This document shows, piece after piece, positions 24,033 through 32,395 of a DNA stretch of 34,647 nucleotides. The stretch's first letter is position 1. Each line of letters begins with the position of its first letter. The stretch is from Bacteroidota bacterium. GTDB taxonomy: Bacteria > Bacteroidota > Bacteroidia > Cytophagales > Microscillaceae. Location: the NCBI GenBank assembly GCA_004293265.1, contig RDXZ01000029.1, forward strand, positions 1 through 34,647, in the 5' to 3' direction. The position numbers and the translations under genes are program-made. The notes below the pieces were generated by a model. That model saw only the letters and a list, made by a program, of their open reading frames with translations. It made no database searches and was not told where the DNA came from.

Positions 24033-27000
24033 ATGAAAAATTACCCTGAATATCGTGGCTATGACCATAACGAAGTAGAAAAAAATATATTGAAATTGTG
24101 GGAAAATAACAAAACTTTCCAACAATCTATCAACGAAAGAGAAGGAAAACAAAGTTTTGTGTTTTATGAAGGACCGCCTTCCGCCAACGGAATGCCCGGT
24201 ATCCATCACGTAATGGCACGTACTATCAAAGATTTATTTTGTCGATACAAAACCTTGCAAGGCTTTCAAGTAGAACGAAAAGCAGGCTGGGATACACACG
24301 GGTTGCCTGTTGAGTTGCAAGTCGAAAAAGAATTGGCTATCACAAAAGATGATATTGGTAAAAAAATATCTGTCGAAGAATATAACCAAAAATGCAGAGA
24401 AACGGTAATGAAATTTACGGATATTTGGAAAAATCTTACCGAAAAAATGGGTTATTGGGTAGATATGGACAATCCTTATATCACTTATGAAAATCAATAC
24501 ATCGAGTCCGTTTGGTATTTGTTAGGAGAATTGCACAAAAAAAATTTATTATACAAAGGTTATACAATTCAACCTTATTCGCCCAAAGCAGGCACAGGTT
24601 TGAGTTCACACGAATTAAATCAACCGGGTTGTTATAGAGATGTAACAGATACGACTGTCGTGGCTCAATTTGAGGCAATTAACAATGAAAAATCAAAATT
24701 TTTGTTTGAATTAAACAAAGAAAATTTACCAATTTATTTTTTGGCTTGGACGACTACGCCTTGGACGCTTCCCTCTAATGCTGCTTTGACTTTGGGAGCA
24801 AATATCAATTATGCTGTCGTACAAACATTTAATATTTATACTTTTTTACCACAAATTGTTGTTTTAGCAAAAGATTTGATGCCTAAATATTTCACCGAAA
24901 AAGGAATAGAAACGGCATTGGAATACAAACAAGGTGATAAAGTTTTGCCTTATAGAATTTTGGCAGAATACAAAGGAAAGGAATTAGCAAATCTCGATTA
25001 TCAACAATTATTGCCTTATGTAAAACCCTCAACACCTGCTTTTAGAACCATATTAGGTGATTTTGTAACCACAGAAGACGGCACAGGAATTGTCCATACT
25101 GCCCCAACTTTTGGTGCTGATGACTTTAGAGTGGCACAACAAAATAATATTCCTGCTATTTTGGTCAAAGATGAAAATGACGTAGAAATGCCTTTGGTTG
25201 ATAAACAAGGACGTTTTGTGAAAGAAGTTACAGATTTTGCAGGCGAATATGTAAAAGCAGAATATGAAGATGATAAAATTACACAAAACAAAGATTATAA
25301 ATCGATTGATGTGAGAATTGCTATCAAACTAAAAATAGAAAATAAGGCTTTTAAAGTAGAAAAATACGAACACCCTTATCCGCATTGTTGGAGAACGGAT
25401 AAACCTATTTTATATTATCCTTTGGATTCTTGGTTTATACGAACAACTGCCATGAAAGATAAATTAGTCGAAAAAAATAAAGAAATTAATTGGCAACCCG
25501 AAAGCACAGGAACAGGAAGGTTTGGAAATTGGTTAGAAAATTTGGTCGATTGGAATTTATCAAGACAACGTTATTGGGGAATACCTTTGCCTATTTGGAG
25601 AAGCGAAGATGGAAAAGAAGAAATTTGCATTGGAAGCATAGATGATTTATCAAAAGAAATCGAAAAATCTATCAAAGCAGGCATAATGAAAGAAAATCCA
25701 TATCAAAATAAAAATTTTGACCTTCATCGTCCTTATATCGATAATATCGTTTTAGTATCTCAAACGGGACAAAAAATGTTCAGAGAAACTGATTTGATTG
25801 ATGTTTGGTTTGATTCAGGGGCTATGCCTTATGCACAATTGGGTTATCCTAACAAAAAAGGAAGCAAAGAATTATTGGAGAAAAAATTTCCTGCTGATTT
25901 TATTTCTGAAGGAGTTGACCAAACAAGAGGCTGGTTTTTTACTTTGCACGCAATCGCGGTAATGATTTTTGATAAACCTGCTTTCAAAAATGTACTTTCT
26001 ACAGGTTTGGTATTGGATAAAAATGGTGTAAAAATGTCTAAACGTTTGGGCAATGTAATTGACCCATTCGAAACCATTAATAGTTATGGGGCTGATGCAA
26101 CACGTTGGTATATCATCAATAATTCGAATCCTTGGGATAATTTAAAATTTAATTTAGATGGCATTGCAGATGTAAAAAGAAGGTTTTTTGGGACATTATA
26201 CAATACTTATTCGTTTTTTGCTTTGTATGCCAATATCGATAATTTTACATTGGACGAACAAAATATAATTCCTGTAAAAGATAGACCAGAATTAGATAAA
26301 TGGATTATTTCAGTTTTACAATCTTTAATCAAAGATGTTACAGAATGTTATGATAAATATGATGCGACACAGGTTACAAGGTTGATAGATTATTTTGTAA
26401 ACGAACAACTTTCTAATTGGTATGTGAGGCTTTGTCGCAAACGTTTTTGGCAAGGTGAAATGAATGCAGACAAAAAAGCGGCTTATGAAACTTTGTATGA
26501 ATGTTTGATGGTCGTTGGGCAACTAATGTCGCCGATTGCACCTTTTTTCTCAGAAAATTTGTATCAAGATTTAACAAAACCATTAAAAACTGCCGCAAAA
26601 ACCAATAAAACTCCTTTGCAACACGATTCTGTTCATCATAGTTATTTTACAAAAGCAGAAGAAAACAGGATAGACAAAGATTTGGAGGAAAAAATGGAAT
26701 ATGCACAAAAAATTTCTTCGCTCACACACGCCTTACGCAAAAAAGCCTCTATGCGTGTGCGTCTGCCTTTGTCAAGAATTTTAATTCCTGTGTTGGATAA
26801 AAAAATTCAAACACAAATTGAAGCCGTCAAAGATGTGATTAAATCAGAAACAAATATCAAAAATATTGAATTTATCAATGATGATGCAGGAATTTTGGTT
26901 AAAAATGTAAAACCAAATTTCAAAACATTGAGTTCGAAATACAAAACTCAAATGAAAGAAGTTACAGCCTTAGTAAACCAAATGTCAAGCGATGAAATTG

Positions 27001-27416
27001 CTTTGACTGAAAAAAATGGTTTTATTCAAAAAGGTGAGTTTCGAATCGAGATAGAAGATTTATTGATAAGTTCGCAAGAAGTACAAGGTTTTTCGGTGGC
27101 AAATGACGGAAATTTGACAGTCGCGTTAGATACACAACTTACTCTTGTTTTAATCAACGAAGGAATTGCGAGAGATGTGGTTAATCGTTTGCAAAATTTG
27201 CGTAAAGATTCAGGTTTAGAAGTGTTGGACAAAATTTATGTCAATATTTTAAAAAAATCTTTACCTACTGAAATCGAAAAAGCCATCCATGAATTTGAAG
27301 AATATATCAAAACAGAAACGCAAGCTTTAGAGATTAAAATAGTAGAAAAAGTAGAAAAAACAACTACTTTCGAAATTGAAGGATATAATTTTGAAGTGGA
27401 AATTAAAGTGGTATAG
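24033..27416 (+). CDS. ileS: Isoleucyl-tRNA synthetase
   Basis: IleS charges tRNA-Ile in the cytoplasm and edits mischarged valine. At 1127 residues it is the long, eukaryote-like form usual in Bacteroidota, a type linked to natural mupirocin tolerance in some bacteria. The ATP-site HIGH-equivalent is GIHH at 56-59 (PPSANGMPGIHH) and the KMSKS-equivalent is KMSKR at 667-671. The editing region contains TTPWTLPSN and GTGIVHTAPTFGADD. The anticodon-binding part follows about residue 720 (WYVRLCRKRFWQGE). It begins 3 nt after the HEPN stop and no promoter is visible just upstream, so it seems to be the last gene of the DUF262-HEPN transcript. No T-box leader is seen. Confidence 0.97.
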   Translation: MKNYPEYRGYDHNEVEKNILKLWENNKTFQQSINEREGKQSFVFYEGPPSANGMPGIHHVMARTIKDLFCRYKTLQGFQVERKAGWDTHGLPVELQVEKELAITKDDIGKKISVEEYNQKCRETVMKFTDIWKNLTEKMGYWVDMDNPYITYENQYIESVWYLLGELHKKNLLYKGYTIQPYSPKAGTGLSSHELNQPGCYRDVTDTTVVAQFEAINNEKSKFLFELNKENLPIYFLAWTTTPWTLPSNAALTLGANINYAVVQTFNIYTFLPQIVVLAKDLMPKYFTEKGIETALEYKQGDKVLPYRILAEYKGKELANLDYQQLLPYVKPSTPAFRTILGDFVTTEDGTGIVHTAPTFGADDFRVAQQNNIPAILVKDENDVEMPLVDKQGRFVKEVTDFAGEYVKAEYEDDKITQNKDYKSIDVRIAIKLKIENKAFKVEKYEHPYPHCWRTDKPILYYPLDSWFIRTTAMKDKLVEKNKEINWQPESTGTGRFGNWLENLVDWNLSRQRYWGIPLPIWRSEDGKEEICIGSIDDLSKEIEKSIKAGIMKENPYQNKNFDLHRPYIDNIVLVSQTGQKMFRETDLIDVWFDSGAMPYAQLGYPNKKGSKELLEKKFPADFISEGVDQTRGWFFTLHAIAVMIFDKPAFKNVLSTGLVLDKNGVKMSKRLGNVIDPFETINSYGADATRWYIINNSNPWDNLKFNLDGIADVKRRFFGTLYNTYSFFALYANIDNFTLDEQNIIPVKDRPELDKWIISVLQSLIKDVTECYDKYDATQVTRLIDYFVNEQLSNWYVRLCRKRFWQGEMNADKKAAYETLYECLMVVGQLMSPIAPFFSENLYQDLTKPLKTAAKTNKTPLQHDSVHHSYFTKAEENRIDKDLEEKMEYAQKISSLTHALRKKASMRVRLPLSRILIPVLDKKIQTQIEAVKDVIKSETNIKNIEFINDDAGILVKNVKPNFKTLSSKYKTQMKEVTALVNQMSSDEIALTEKNGFIQKGEFRIEIEDLLISSQEVQGFSVANDGNLTVALDTQLTLVLINEGIARDVVNRLQNLRKDSGLEVLDKIYVNILKKSLPTEIEKAIHEFEEYIKTETQALEIKIVEKVEKTTTFEIEGYNFEVEIKVV

Positions 27417-27433
27417 CAAATATTATTTTATCT

Positions 27434-27469
27434 AAAAACTCGCTTTTTGTAAAATTAGCGAGTTTTTTT
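27434..27469 (+). terminator. Terminator after ileS
   Basis: AAAACTCGCT (27435-27444) pairs with AGCGAGTTTT (27457-27466), followed by more Ts. It is a rho-independent terminator about 20 bp after the stop. Confidence 0.85.
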
Positions 27470-27531
27470 AACTTTGATTTTAATTTATTTCGATTTTGAT
27501 AAATTTATTAAACAATGACTATATTTTTAAA

Positions 27532-28230
27532 ATGCTTTATCTTATACCCACACCACTTGCGCCCAAAACGGCTGATTTTGTACTTGCTCCTCAAATCAAA
27601 GAAATTTTACCAACTATCGAAATTTTTTTGGTAGAAAATATAAGAACTTCTCGCCGTTTTTTAAGAGAATATATCCCAAATTTTGACCTCGAAACTCCTG
27701 AAATACATCAATTAAATCAAGATACTACTCCACAAGAATTAAAAAAAACACTGGATAAAATAGAAAAAGGAAAAATTGTAGGCGTGATGTCAGAAGCAGG
27801 TTGTCCAAGTATCGCAGACCCAGGGCATTGGCTGGTCAGGTGGGCGCATAGCAAAAATATACAAGTTTTGCCTTTGGTTGGTCCTTCGTCTATTTTTTTG
27901 GCACTGATGGCTTCAGGCTTAAATGGACAACAATTTTGTTTCAATGGATATTTACCCATTGATGCACAAGAACGTAAAAATAAAATAATTGAATTAGAAA
28001 AATATAGCCGAAAAAATAATCAAACACAAATTTTTATCGAAACTCCTTATAGAAATAATCAACTCAAAGAAAGTTTTTTACAACATTTGAGCGATAATAC
28101 TTGGCTTTGTGTAGCCTGTGATATTACTGATGAAAATTCATTTATCAAAACTTTTCAGAAGAAAAATTGGAAAAAAATAGAAGTTGATTTACACAAAAAA
28201 CCTACCATTTTTTTATTTTTGGCAGAATAA
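27532..28230 (+). CDS. RsmI-like tetrapyrrole-methylase-fold SAM methyltransferase
   Basis: This 232-residue protein belongs to the RsmI/YraL branch of the tetrapyrrole methylase fold; RsmI 2'-O-methylates C1402 of 16S rRNA. Recognisable parts are MLYLIPTPL at the start, the ENIRTSRRFL segment (a variant of EDTRHT), VGVMSEAGCPSIADPG (about 80-95) and LPLVGPSSIFLALMASGLNG. The EDTR motif is altered, so this may be a second paralogue with a different target and not RsmI itself. The ATG at 27532 begins at the conserved N-terminus; the longer frame from a TTG at 27496 adds twelve residues of A+T-rich leader. It follows the ileS terminator. Confidence 0.82.
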   Translation: MLYLIPTPLAPKTADFVLAPQIKEILPTIEIFLVENIRTSRRFLREYIPNFDLETPEIHQLNQDTTPQELKKTLDKIEKGKIVGVMSEAGCPSIADPGHWLVRWAHSKNIQVLPLVGPSSIFLALMASGLNGQQFCFNGYLPIDAQERKNKIIELEKYSRKNNQTQIFIETPYRNNQLKESFLQHLSDNTWLCVACDITDENSFIKTFQKKNWKKIEVDLHKKPTIFLFLAE

Positions 28231-28299
28231 ATTTTATCAATAAAAAACATAAATCAGTTAAAAACTAATTAATTTTTTTTAATGATTTAAAAAAATTAT

Positions 28300-28307
28300 T
28301 ACATTTG
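28300..28307 (+). promoter_or_regulatory. Promoter -7 element of lysA
   Basis: TACATTTG fits TAnnTTTG, 28 bp before the ATG at 28336. No -33 TTTG is seen. Confidence 0.6.
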
Positions 28308-28335
28308 CAATTCTAAAAATTAAAATAAAAACATA

Positions 28336-29568
28336 ATGGAACTTATTAATCAATCTTATCAAATTCAGGGGCATCAAGTATTAGATATTTGCCAAAAATT
28401 TGATACACCTTTGTATCTTTATGATGGTAATACAATTATAAAAAAATTAAATATTTTAAAAAATGCCTTCAAAGGACAAAAATTACAAATTAAATATGCC
28501 GCAAAATCTCTAACAAATATTTCTATTTTAAAACTTTTGAAAGAACAAGGTATCGGACTCGATACAGTATCTATTCAAGAAGCAAAATTAGGTTTGCACG
28601 TAGGTTTCAAACCTGAACAAATTATTTTTACGCCTAATTGTGTTTCTTTTAATGAAATCAAAGAAGCCGTTGAGTTAGGATTGGTGATTAATATTGATAG
28701 TTTATCGATGTTAGAACAATTTGGACATACTTATGGAAGTAGCGTTCCTTGTTGTATTCGTTTAAATCCACATATCTTGGCGGGTGGCAATGCTAAAATC
28801 CAAGTGGGACATATTGATTCAAAATTTGGCATTTCGATTTTGCAAGCAAGACATATTTTACGCATAGTCAAAAGTTATCAACTCAAAATTTCAGGCTTGC
28901 ACATGCACACAGGTTCGGATATTTTGGAGGCAGAAGTTTTTTTGCGTGGTGCAGAGATTTTATTTGATATTGCAAAAGATTTTCCTGATTTACAATTCAT
29001 TGATTTTGGCAGTGGTTTCAAAGTATCTTACAAAGAAGGCGATATTACTACTGATTTAGAAGATTTGGGTGAAAAATTAGGCACTGCTTTCAAAAATTTT
29101 TGCAAAGAATATGGCAGAGAATTAGAAATTTGGTTTGAGCCTGGGAAATTTTTAGTAAGTGAATCAGGTTTTTTGTTTGTGAATGTCAATGTCATCAAAC
29201 AAACTCCTGCGACTGCTTTTGTGGGCGTAGATTCAGGAATGAATCATTTGATTCGTCCATCTTTGTATGATGCTTATCACGAGATTATCAATATTTCGAA
29301 TCCGACAGGTATTCCTCGTGTGTATAGTGTGGTGGGTTATATTTGCGAAACCGATACATTGGGAGCAGATAGAAAAATGAACGAAGTGAAAGAAGGAGAT
29401 ATTTTGGCTATCAAAAATGCAGGTGCTTATGGATTTATGATGAGTTCTAATTATAATTCTCGTTTTAGACCTGCGGAAGTGTTGGTTTATCAAAACAAAG
29501 TGCAACTCATTCGCAAACGAGAAAATATGGAAGATTTATTAAAAAATCAAATTTTAGTGAATTTCTAA
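28336..29568 (+). CDS. lysA: Diaminopimelate decarboxylase
   Basis: LysA removes CO2 from meso-diaminopimelate to give L-lysine, the last step of the pathway, in the cytoplasm. The protein is 410 residues, normal for the family, with a fold-type III PLP barrel followed by a beta domain. K57 in YAAKSL is the PLP lysine. HMHTGSDI (189-196), GSGF (225-228), FEPGKFLVSESG (267-278), CETDTLGAD (337-345) and AGAYGF (362-367) match the PLP- and substrate-binding motifs. CETDTLGAD is a variant of the usual CESGDxLG. Other lysine genes are not nearby. It has its own promoter and terminator. Confidence 0.93.
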   Translation: MELINQSYQIQGHQVLDICQKFDTPLYLYDGNTIIKKLNILKNAFKGQKLQIKYAAKSLTNISILKLLKEQGIGLDTVSIQEAKLGLHVGFKPEQIIFTPNCVSFNEIKEAVELGLVINIDSLSMLEQFGHTYGSSVPCCIRLNPHILAGGNAKIQVGHIDSKFGISILQARHILRIVKSYQLKISGLHMHTGSDILEAEVFLRGAEILFDIAKDFPDLQFIDFGSGFKVSYKEGDITTDLEDLGEKLGTAFKNFCKEYGRELEIWFEPGKFLVSESGFLFVNVNVIKQTPATAFVGVDSGMNHLIRPSLYDAYHEIINISNPTGIPRVYSVVGYICETDTLGADRKMNEVKEGDILAIKNAGAYGFMMSSNYNSRFRPAEVLVYQNKVQLIRKRENMEDLLKNQILVNF

Positions 29569-29595
29569 GTAAAAAAATCTCTATTACATACAAAT

Positions 29596-29638
29596 AAAAA
29601 AACACAATACATTGATAATCAATGTATTGTGTTTTTTT
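29596..29638. terminator. Bidirectional terminator, lysA / thioredoxin-like gene
   Basis: A perfect 21-bp inverted repeat centred on A29617, with seven As before and seven Ts after (core CACAATACATTGAT and complement). It serves both convergent genes. Its central 13 bases are the same as the core of the palindrome ahead of adk. Confidence 0.88.
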
Positions 29639-29657
29639 ATATTCAAAACAAAACGAA

Positions 29658-30794
29658 TTATTTTTGATTGATTTTTTTCAATAACTCTTGCGTACCTGCC
29701 AAATCTTCGCCTGTTGCTTTTCCAAGTTCTATGGCTTTATTTGCCCATTTCAATGCTTCCACTTTGTTGCCAAGTTTGTAAAACAAATGGGCATACGTAT
29801 CAGTATTATAAAAATTTTCTTCTATCTCGATTGATTTTTTGGCTAATTCAAGTCCTTTTTCGAGTTTGGCTTTGTCAGTTTCATTTTCATAGATTTGCCA
29901 AGCCTGTTCATTGAATTTACTCCAATTTTTAATATCTTCGGCGGCTTTTTCGTCCTCAGTACCTGTTTTTTGTCTGTAATAATTTTCGATACTTCTGTTG
30001 ATAGCACCTGCTTTTTCCTCTGACAATACTTTTGTGATTTCATTTTGCAAGGCTTTCATACCTGCTTCATTTTTATTATCTGCTATTTTAGGCATTTCAA
30101 CATCAAGCACTTGACTAATGGCAGTTTGGAATTGTTCTTCATTGAATTTACTTTTGTTAGCAACCATATATTTCCAAGCATCAGAATCAAAATTTTTGAC
30201 TGCCATCGCCACAAATTCTGCATTTTCAGGTTTATCCCAATCTGATTTACTCAAAATTTTCATATATTCAGTGATAATATCAGCACTTTTATCGACTTGT
30301 GCTGATTTTGCTGCCAATGCTATATTACGTAAAAAATCAGGTTTACGTTCTCCTTTTTCGTATTGTTTGAGCAATGTATAATATTGTTTTTTAGAATTAG
30401 TAGCGTCTTGGCTAATTGCAAGAAGTTGCGGAGCAGGTGCCGCACCGACTGTACGATGAGCAAGTTCACCTTCTTTGGTAAAATAAAGCAAAGTTGGATA
30501 AGCATCTACTCCAAATTTTTTGGCAAACTCTGGTCCCTCTCCTTTTTCCATATCCATTTTATAGTTCACAAATTTTGCATTGTGAAATTCTCCAACTGCT
30601 TTGTCTGTGAATACATTGTTAGAAAGCCATTTGCACGGACCGCACCAAGTTGTGTAAGCATCTAAAAATATCATCTTTTTTTGTTTTTTTGCCTTTGCTT
30701 TGGCTTGTTCCCAAGTGCCTGTTTCAAAGGTAATTTGTGCGTTTACGACAAAAGTTAGCCCAAATGTTAATATAAAGCAAAATATATTTTTCAT
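29658..30794 (-). CDS. Exported thioredoxin-like protein with TPR-like C-terminus
   Basis: This 378-residue protein has a signal peptide (about 1-19, VNA-Q) and a thioredoxin domain (about 22-130) with the active site W50-C-G-P-C54 and a cis-proline in DAYPTLLYF. It should act as a thiol-disulphide oxidoreductase in the periplasm. The C-terminal 240 residues are helical and end in TPR-like helices (about 290-370, TYAHLFYKLGNKVEALKWANKAIEL), which may bind partners. Such DUF255/thioredoxin-TPR proteins are common in Bacteroidota and their substrates are not known. No consensus promoter was found upstream. It converges on lysA. Confidence 0.85.
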   Translation of the reverse strand: MKNIFCFILTFGLTFVVNAQITFETGTWEQAKAKAKKQKKMIFLDAYTTWCGPCKWLSNNVFTDKAVGEFHNAKFVNYKMDMEKGEGPEFAKKFGVDAYPTLLYFTKEGELAHRTVGAAPAPQLLAISQDATNSKKQYYTLLKQYEKGERKPDFLRNIALAAKSAQVDKSADIITEYMKILSKSDWDKPENAEFVAMAVKNFDSDAWKYMVANKSKFNEEQFQTAISQVLDVEMPKIADNKNEAGMKALQNEITKVLSEEKAGAINRSIENYYRQKTGTEDEKAAEDIKNWSKFNEQAWQIYENETDKAKLEKGLELAKKSIEIEENFYNTDTYAHLFYKLGNKVEALKWANKAIELGKATGEDLAGTQELLKKINQK

Positions 30795-30969
30795 ATTCTA
30801 ATTTTTTTTTAATGAATGATAAGCTAAAACAACGAATGAAATGACTGAAATGTTATATATTTAAAAGAAAATAATTTAATATTTTTGTTTTATAAATACA
30901 AAGAAATGAAAAGAAGTTTTTTTTGATAATGAATGATTAAATACAATATATTTCTTACTATTTTAAAAA

Positions 30970-31602
30970 TTATAAGTGTAAAATTTTATCAAAATGTTGC
31001 TTCACGCGTGCATCATGAGTAGCAATCAACAAACAAGCCTTGTATTTTTGTGTTTGTTCTTTTAATAAATTCAATATTTGCGTTGTATTTTCATCATCAA
31101 GTCCTGCACTTGGCTCATCTGCTAAAATAATCGTTGGCTCTAACAACAATGCTCTGGCAATCGCAACTCTATGGGCTTGCCCAACGCTTAACTGCTCAGG
31201 ATAATATTTTTCAAACCCAGTCAGATTTACTTGTGCTAATATTTCTTGACAATGTGTTTTATTTTGCTTTACTCCCGCCAAAAAATAAACTAATAATAAA
31301 TTTTGGATTACGTTTAATGTTGGAATTAAATGTGCTTTTTGAAAAATAAGTCCAATATTTTTTGCTCTGAATGTATCTAATTGAGTCCCAGAAAGTGCTT
31401 GTATATCTTGTTTTTGGATATAGATTTGAGCGTTTTTATCAGATGGTTTCAACAAACCTGCCAATATGTGCAACAAAGTCGTTTTTCCGCTCCCAGAGTT
31501 ACCAATTAAAATCCATTGTTCGGCTGTGTTCACTTTCCATTCTTTGATGTCAATAATTTTTTTATCTTCATAAAAATGGCTTAAATTTTTAATTTCTATC
31601 AT
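30970..31602 (-). CDS. ABC transporter ATP-binding protein (LolD/MacB-like)
   Basis: This 210-residue ATPase has Walker A GNSGSGKTT (34-42), Q-loop IFQKAHLIPTLNV, signature LSVGQ (a variant of LSGGQ), Walker B IILADEPSAGLDD and H-loop ATHD. The short size and DEPSAGLD pattern fit the LolD/FtsE/MacB group, which power lipoprotein release or export with a separate permease. No permease gene is in the window, so its partner is unknown. The ATG at 31602 (MIEIKNLSHFY) starts right at the domain; the longer frame crosses the promoter and a repeat. It is expressed away from the small repeat-protein gene. Confidence 0.88.
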   Translation of the reverse strand: MIEIKNLSHFYEDKKIIDIKEWKVNTAEQWILIGNSGSGKTTLLHILAGLLKPSDKNAQIYIQKQDIQALSGTQLDTFRAKNIGLIFQKAHLIPTLNVIQNLLLVYFLAGVKQNKTHCQEILAQVNLTGFEKYYPEQLSVGQAHRVAIARALLLEPTIILADEPSAGLDDENTTQILNLLKEQTQKYKACLLIATHDARVKQHFDKILHL

Positions 31603-31624
31603 AATTTTTTCTTTTTTTGATGTG

Positions 31625-31632
31625 CAAATATA
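31625..31632 (-). promoter_or_regulatory. Promoter -7 element of the ABC ATPase gene
   Basis: Minus-strand TATATTTG lies 22 bp before the ATG at 31602. No -33 TTTG at the right spacing was found. Confidence 0.55.
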
Positions 31633-31691
31633 ATGAAAATTATCAAAATAATCCATTAGAAAAAAAATAACCATTAAAAAAATGTAACTAT

Positions 31692-31730
31692 TTAGGTTAT
31701 TTTGGTGCAAGCGTGGACGCTTGCACCAGT
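31692..31730. repeat. Dispersed TGGA-loop hairpin element, copy in divergent spacer
   Basis: The hairpin 31704-31727 has arms GGTGCAAGCG and CGCTTGCACC around TGGA. The whole 39-base unit matches 2568-2606 at 36 positions. Two of the three differences form one exchanged base pair (C-G for G-C) in the stem. Confidence 0.8.
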
Positions 31731-31761
31731 TAAGAAAGTTCACAAAAATAAACTTAGCATA

Positions 31762-31793
31762 ATTGGATATTAAAATAATATGTATTACTTTTG
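31762..31793 (+). promoter_or_regulatory. Promoter of the small repeat-protein gene
   Basis: ATTG (31762-31765), a 20-bp spacer and TACTTTTG (31786-31793) give a near-consensus promoter 24 bp before the ATG at 31818. A TTG opening a longer frame at 31791 lies in the -7 element and is not the start. Confidence 0.7.
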
Positions 31794-31817
31794 CAGCATA
31801 ATTTAAAAAAATATAGT

Positions 31818-32174
31818 ATGAAATTAAAATATGTATTGGTGTTATTAATGACACTTTTTATCTCTAATCTTGCTTTTGCTCAAGCAAATAGAAATCAACA
31901 AATGCAAAATACGAGAACAGCAGATAATGCATTCAGAGATGCACAAAGATATGCAAGAGAGGCTGACCAAAGACGTTCAGACAGAATGGCAAGAGCAGCA
32001 GCACTCACACCTGAACAAATTGCTCTGCAAAAACAAAAAGCAGCAGAAAAAAAAGCAGAGAAAGAAGCAAAAGCAGCAGAGAAAAAAGCTAAAAAAGAAG
32101 CGAAAGCAGCAGAAAAAAAAGCTAAAAAGGAAGCAAAAAAAGCAGAAGAAAAAGCTAAAAAAGAAACTAAATAA
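31818..32174 (+). CDS. Small exported Lys/Ala/Glu-rich protein with 11-residue repeats
   Basis: This 118-residue protein has a signal peptide (about 1-22, AFA-QA). Residues 23-70 are an Arg/Gln/Ala-rich helix. Residues 75-118 are four exact-length 11-residue repeats running to the C-terminus: AAEKKAEKEAK, AAEKKAKKEAK, AAEKKAKKEAK, KAEEKAKKETK. This predicts one long, strongly basic helix, as in proteins that bind DNA, polyphosphate or cell-wall polymers, but no function is known. Proteins of similar composition occur in Bacteroidota. The ATG at 31818 gives a proper signal peptide. It has a strong promoter and a clear terminator, which speaks for a real, expressed gene. Confidence 0.85.
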   Translation: MKLKYVLVLLMTLFISNLAFAQANRNQQMQNTRTADNAFRDAQRYAREADQRRSDRMARAAALTPEQIALQKQKAAEKKAEKEAKAAEKKAKKEAKAAEKKAKKEAKKAEEKAKKETK

Positions 32175-32200
32175 TAACAAAATATTGTTTCAATTTATTT

Positions 32201-32239
32201 AAAAAAAGGTTTAAACGTTTTTAGTTTAAGCCTTTTTTT
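32201..32239 (+). terminator. Terminator after the small repeat-protein gene
   Basis: AAAAAAAGGTTTAAAC (32201-32216) pairs with 32224-32239, with one G-U pair and seven trailing Ts. It starts 27 bp after the stop. Confidence 0.85.
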
Positions 32240-32395
32240 GTTGTGTTTGATAAATTCAAAAACCAAAAACTACATAAATATTATCTTGATTATCAACATT
32301 TAAAAATAAGCGATAAAAAAAATTAATAATTATTTTACAATGATTTGCTGTATTTTATATATTTTTTTATGAATTTTGCAGAAAATTTACTTTTT

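Noticed and set aside
27532-28230. Calling this gene rsmI outright
   Set aside because: The EDTRHT motif is altered to ENIRTS and Bacteroidota often have a second paralogue, so the specific rRNA target is not assured.
31977-32180. A Phe/Cys-rich minus-strand frame
   Set aside because: It is the complement of the Lys/Ala/Glu repeats in the small exported protein.
31870-32202. A 110-codon plus-strand frame rich in Lys and Gln
   Set aside because: Shifted reading of the same repeats. The other frame has a signal peptide, a promoter and clean 11-residue units.
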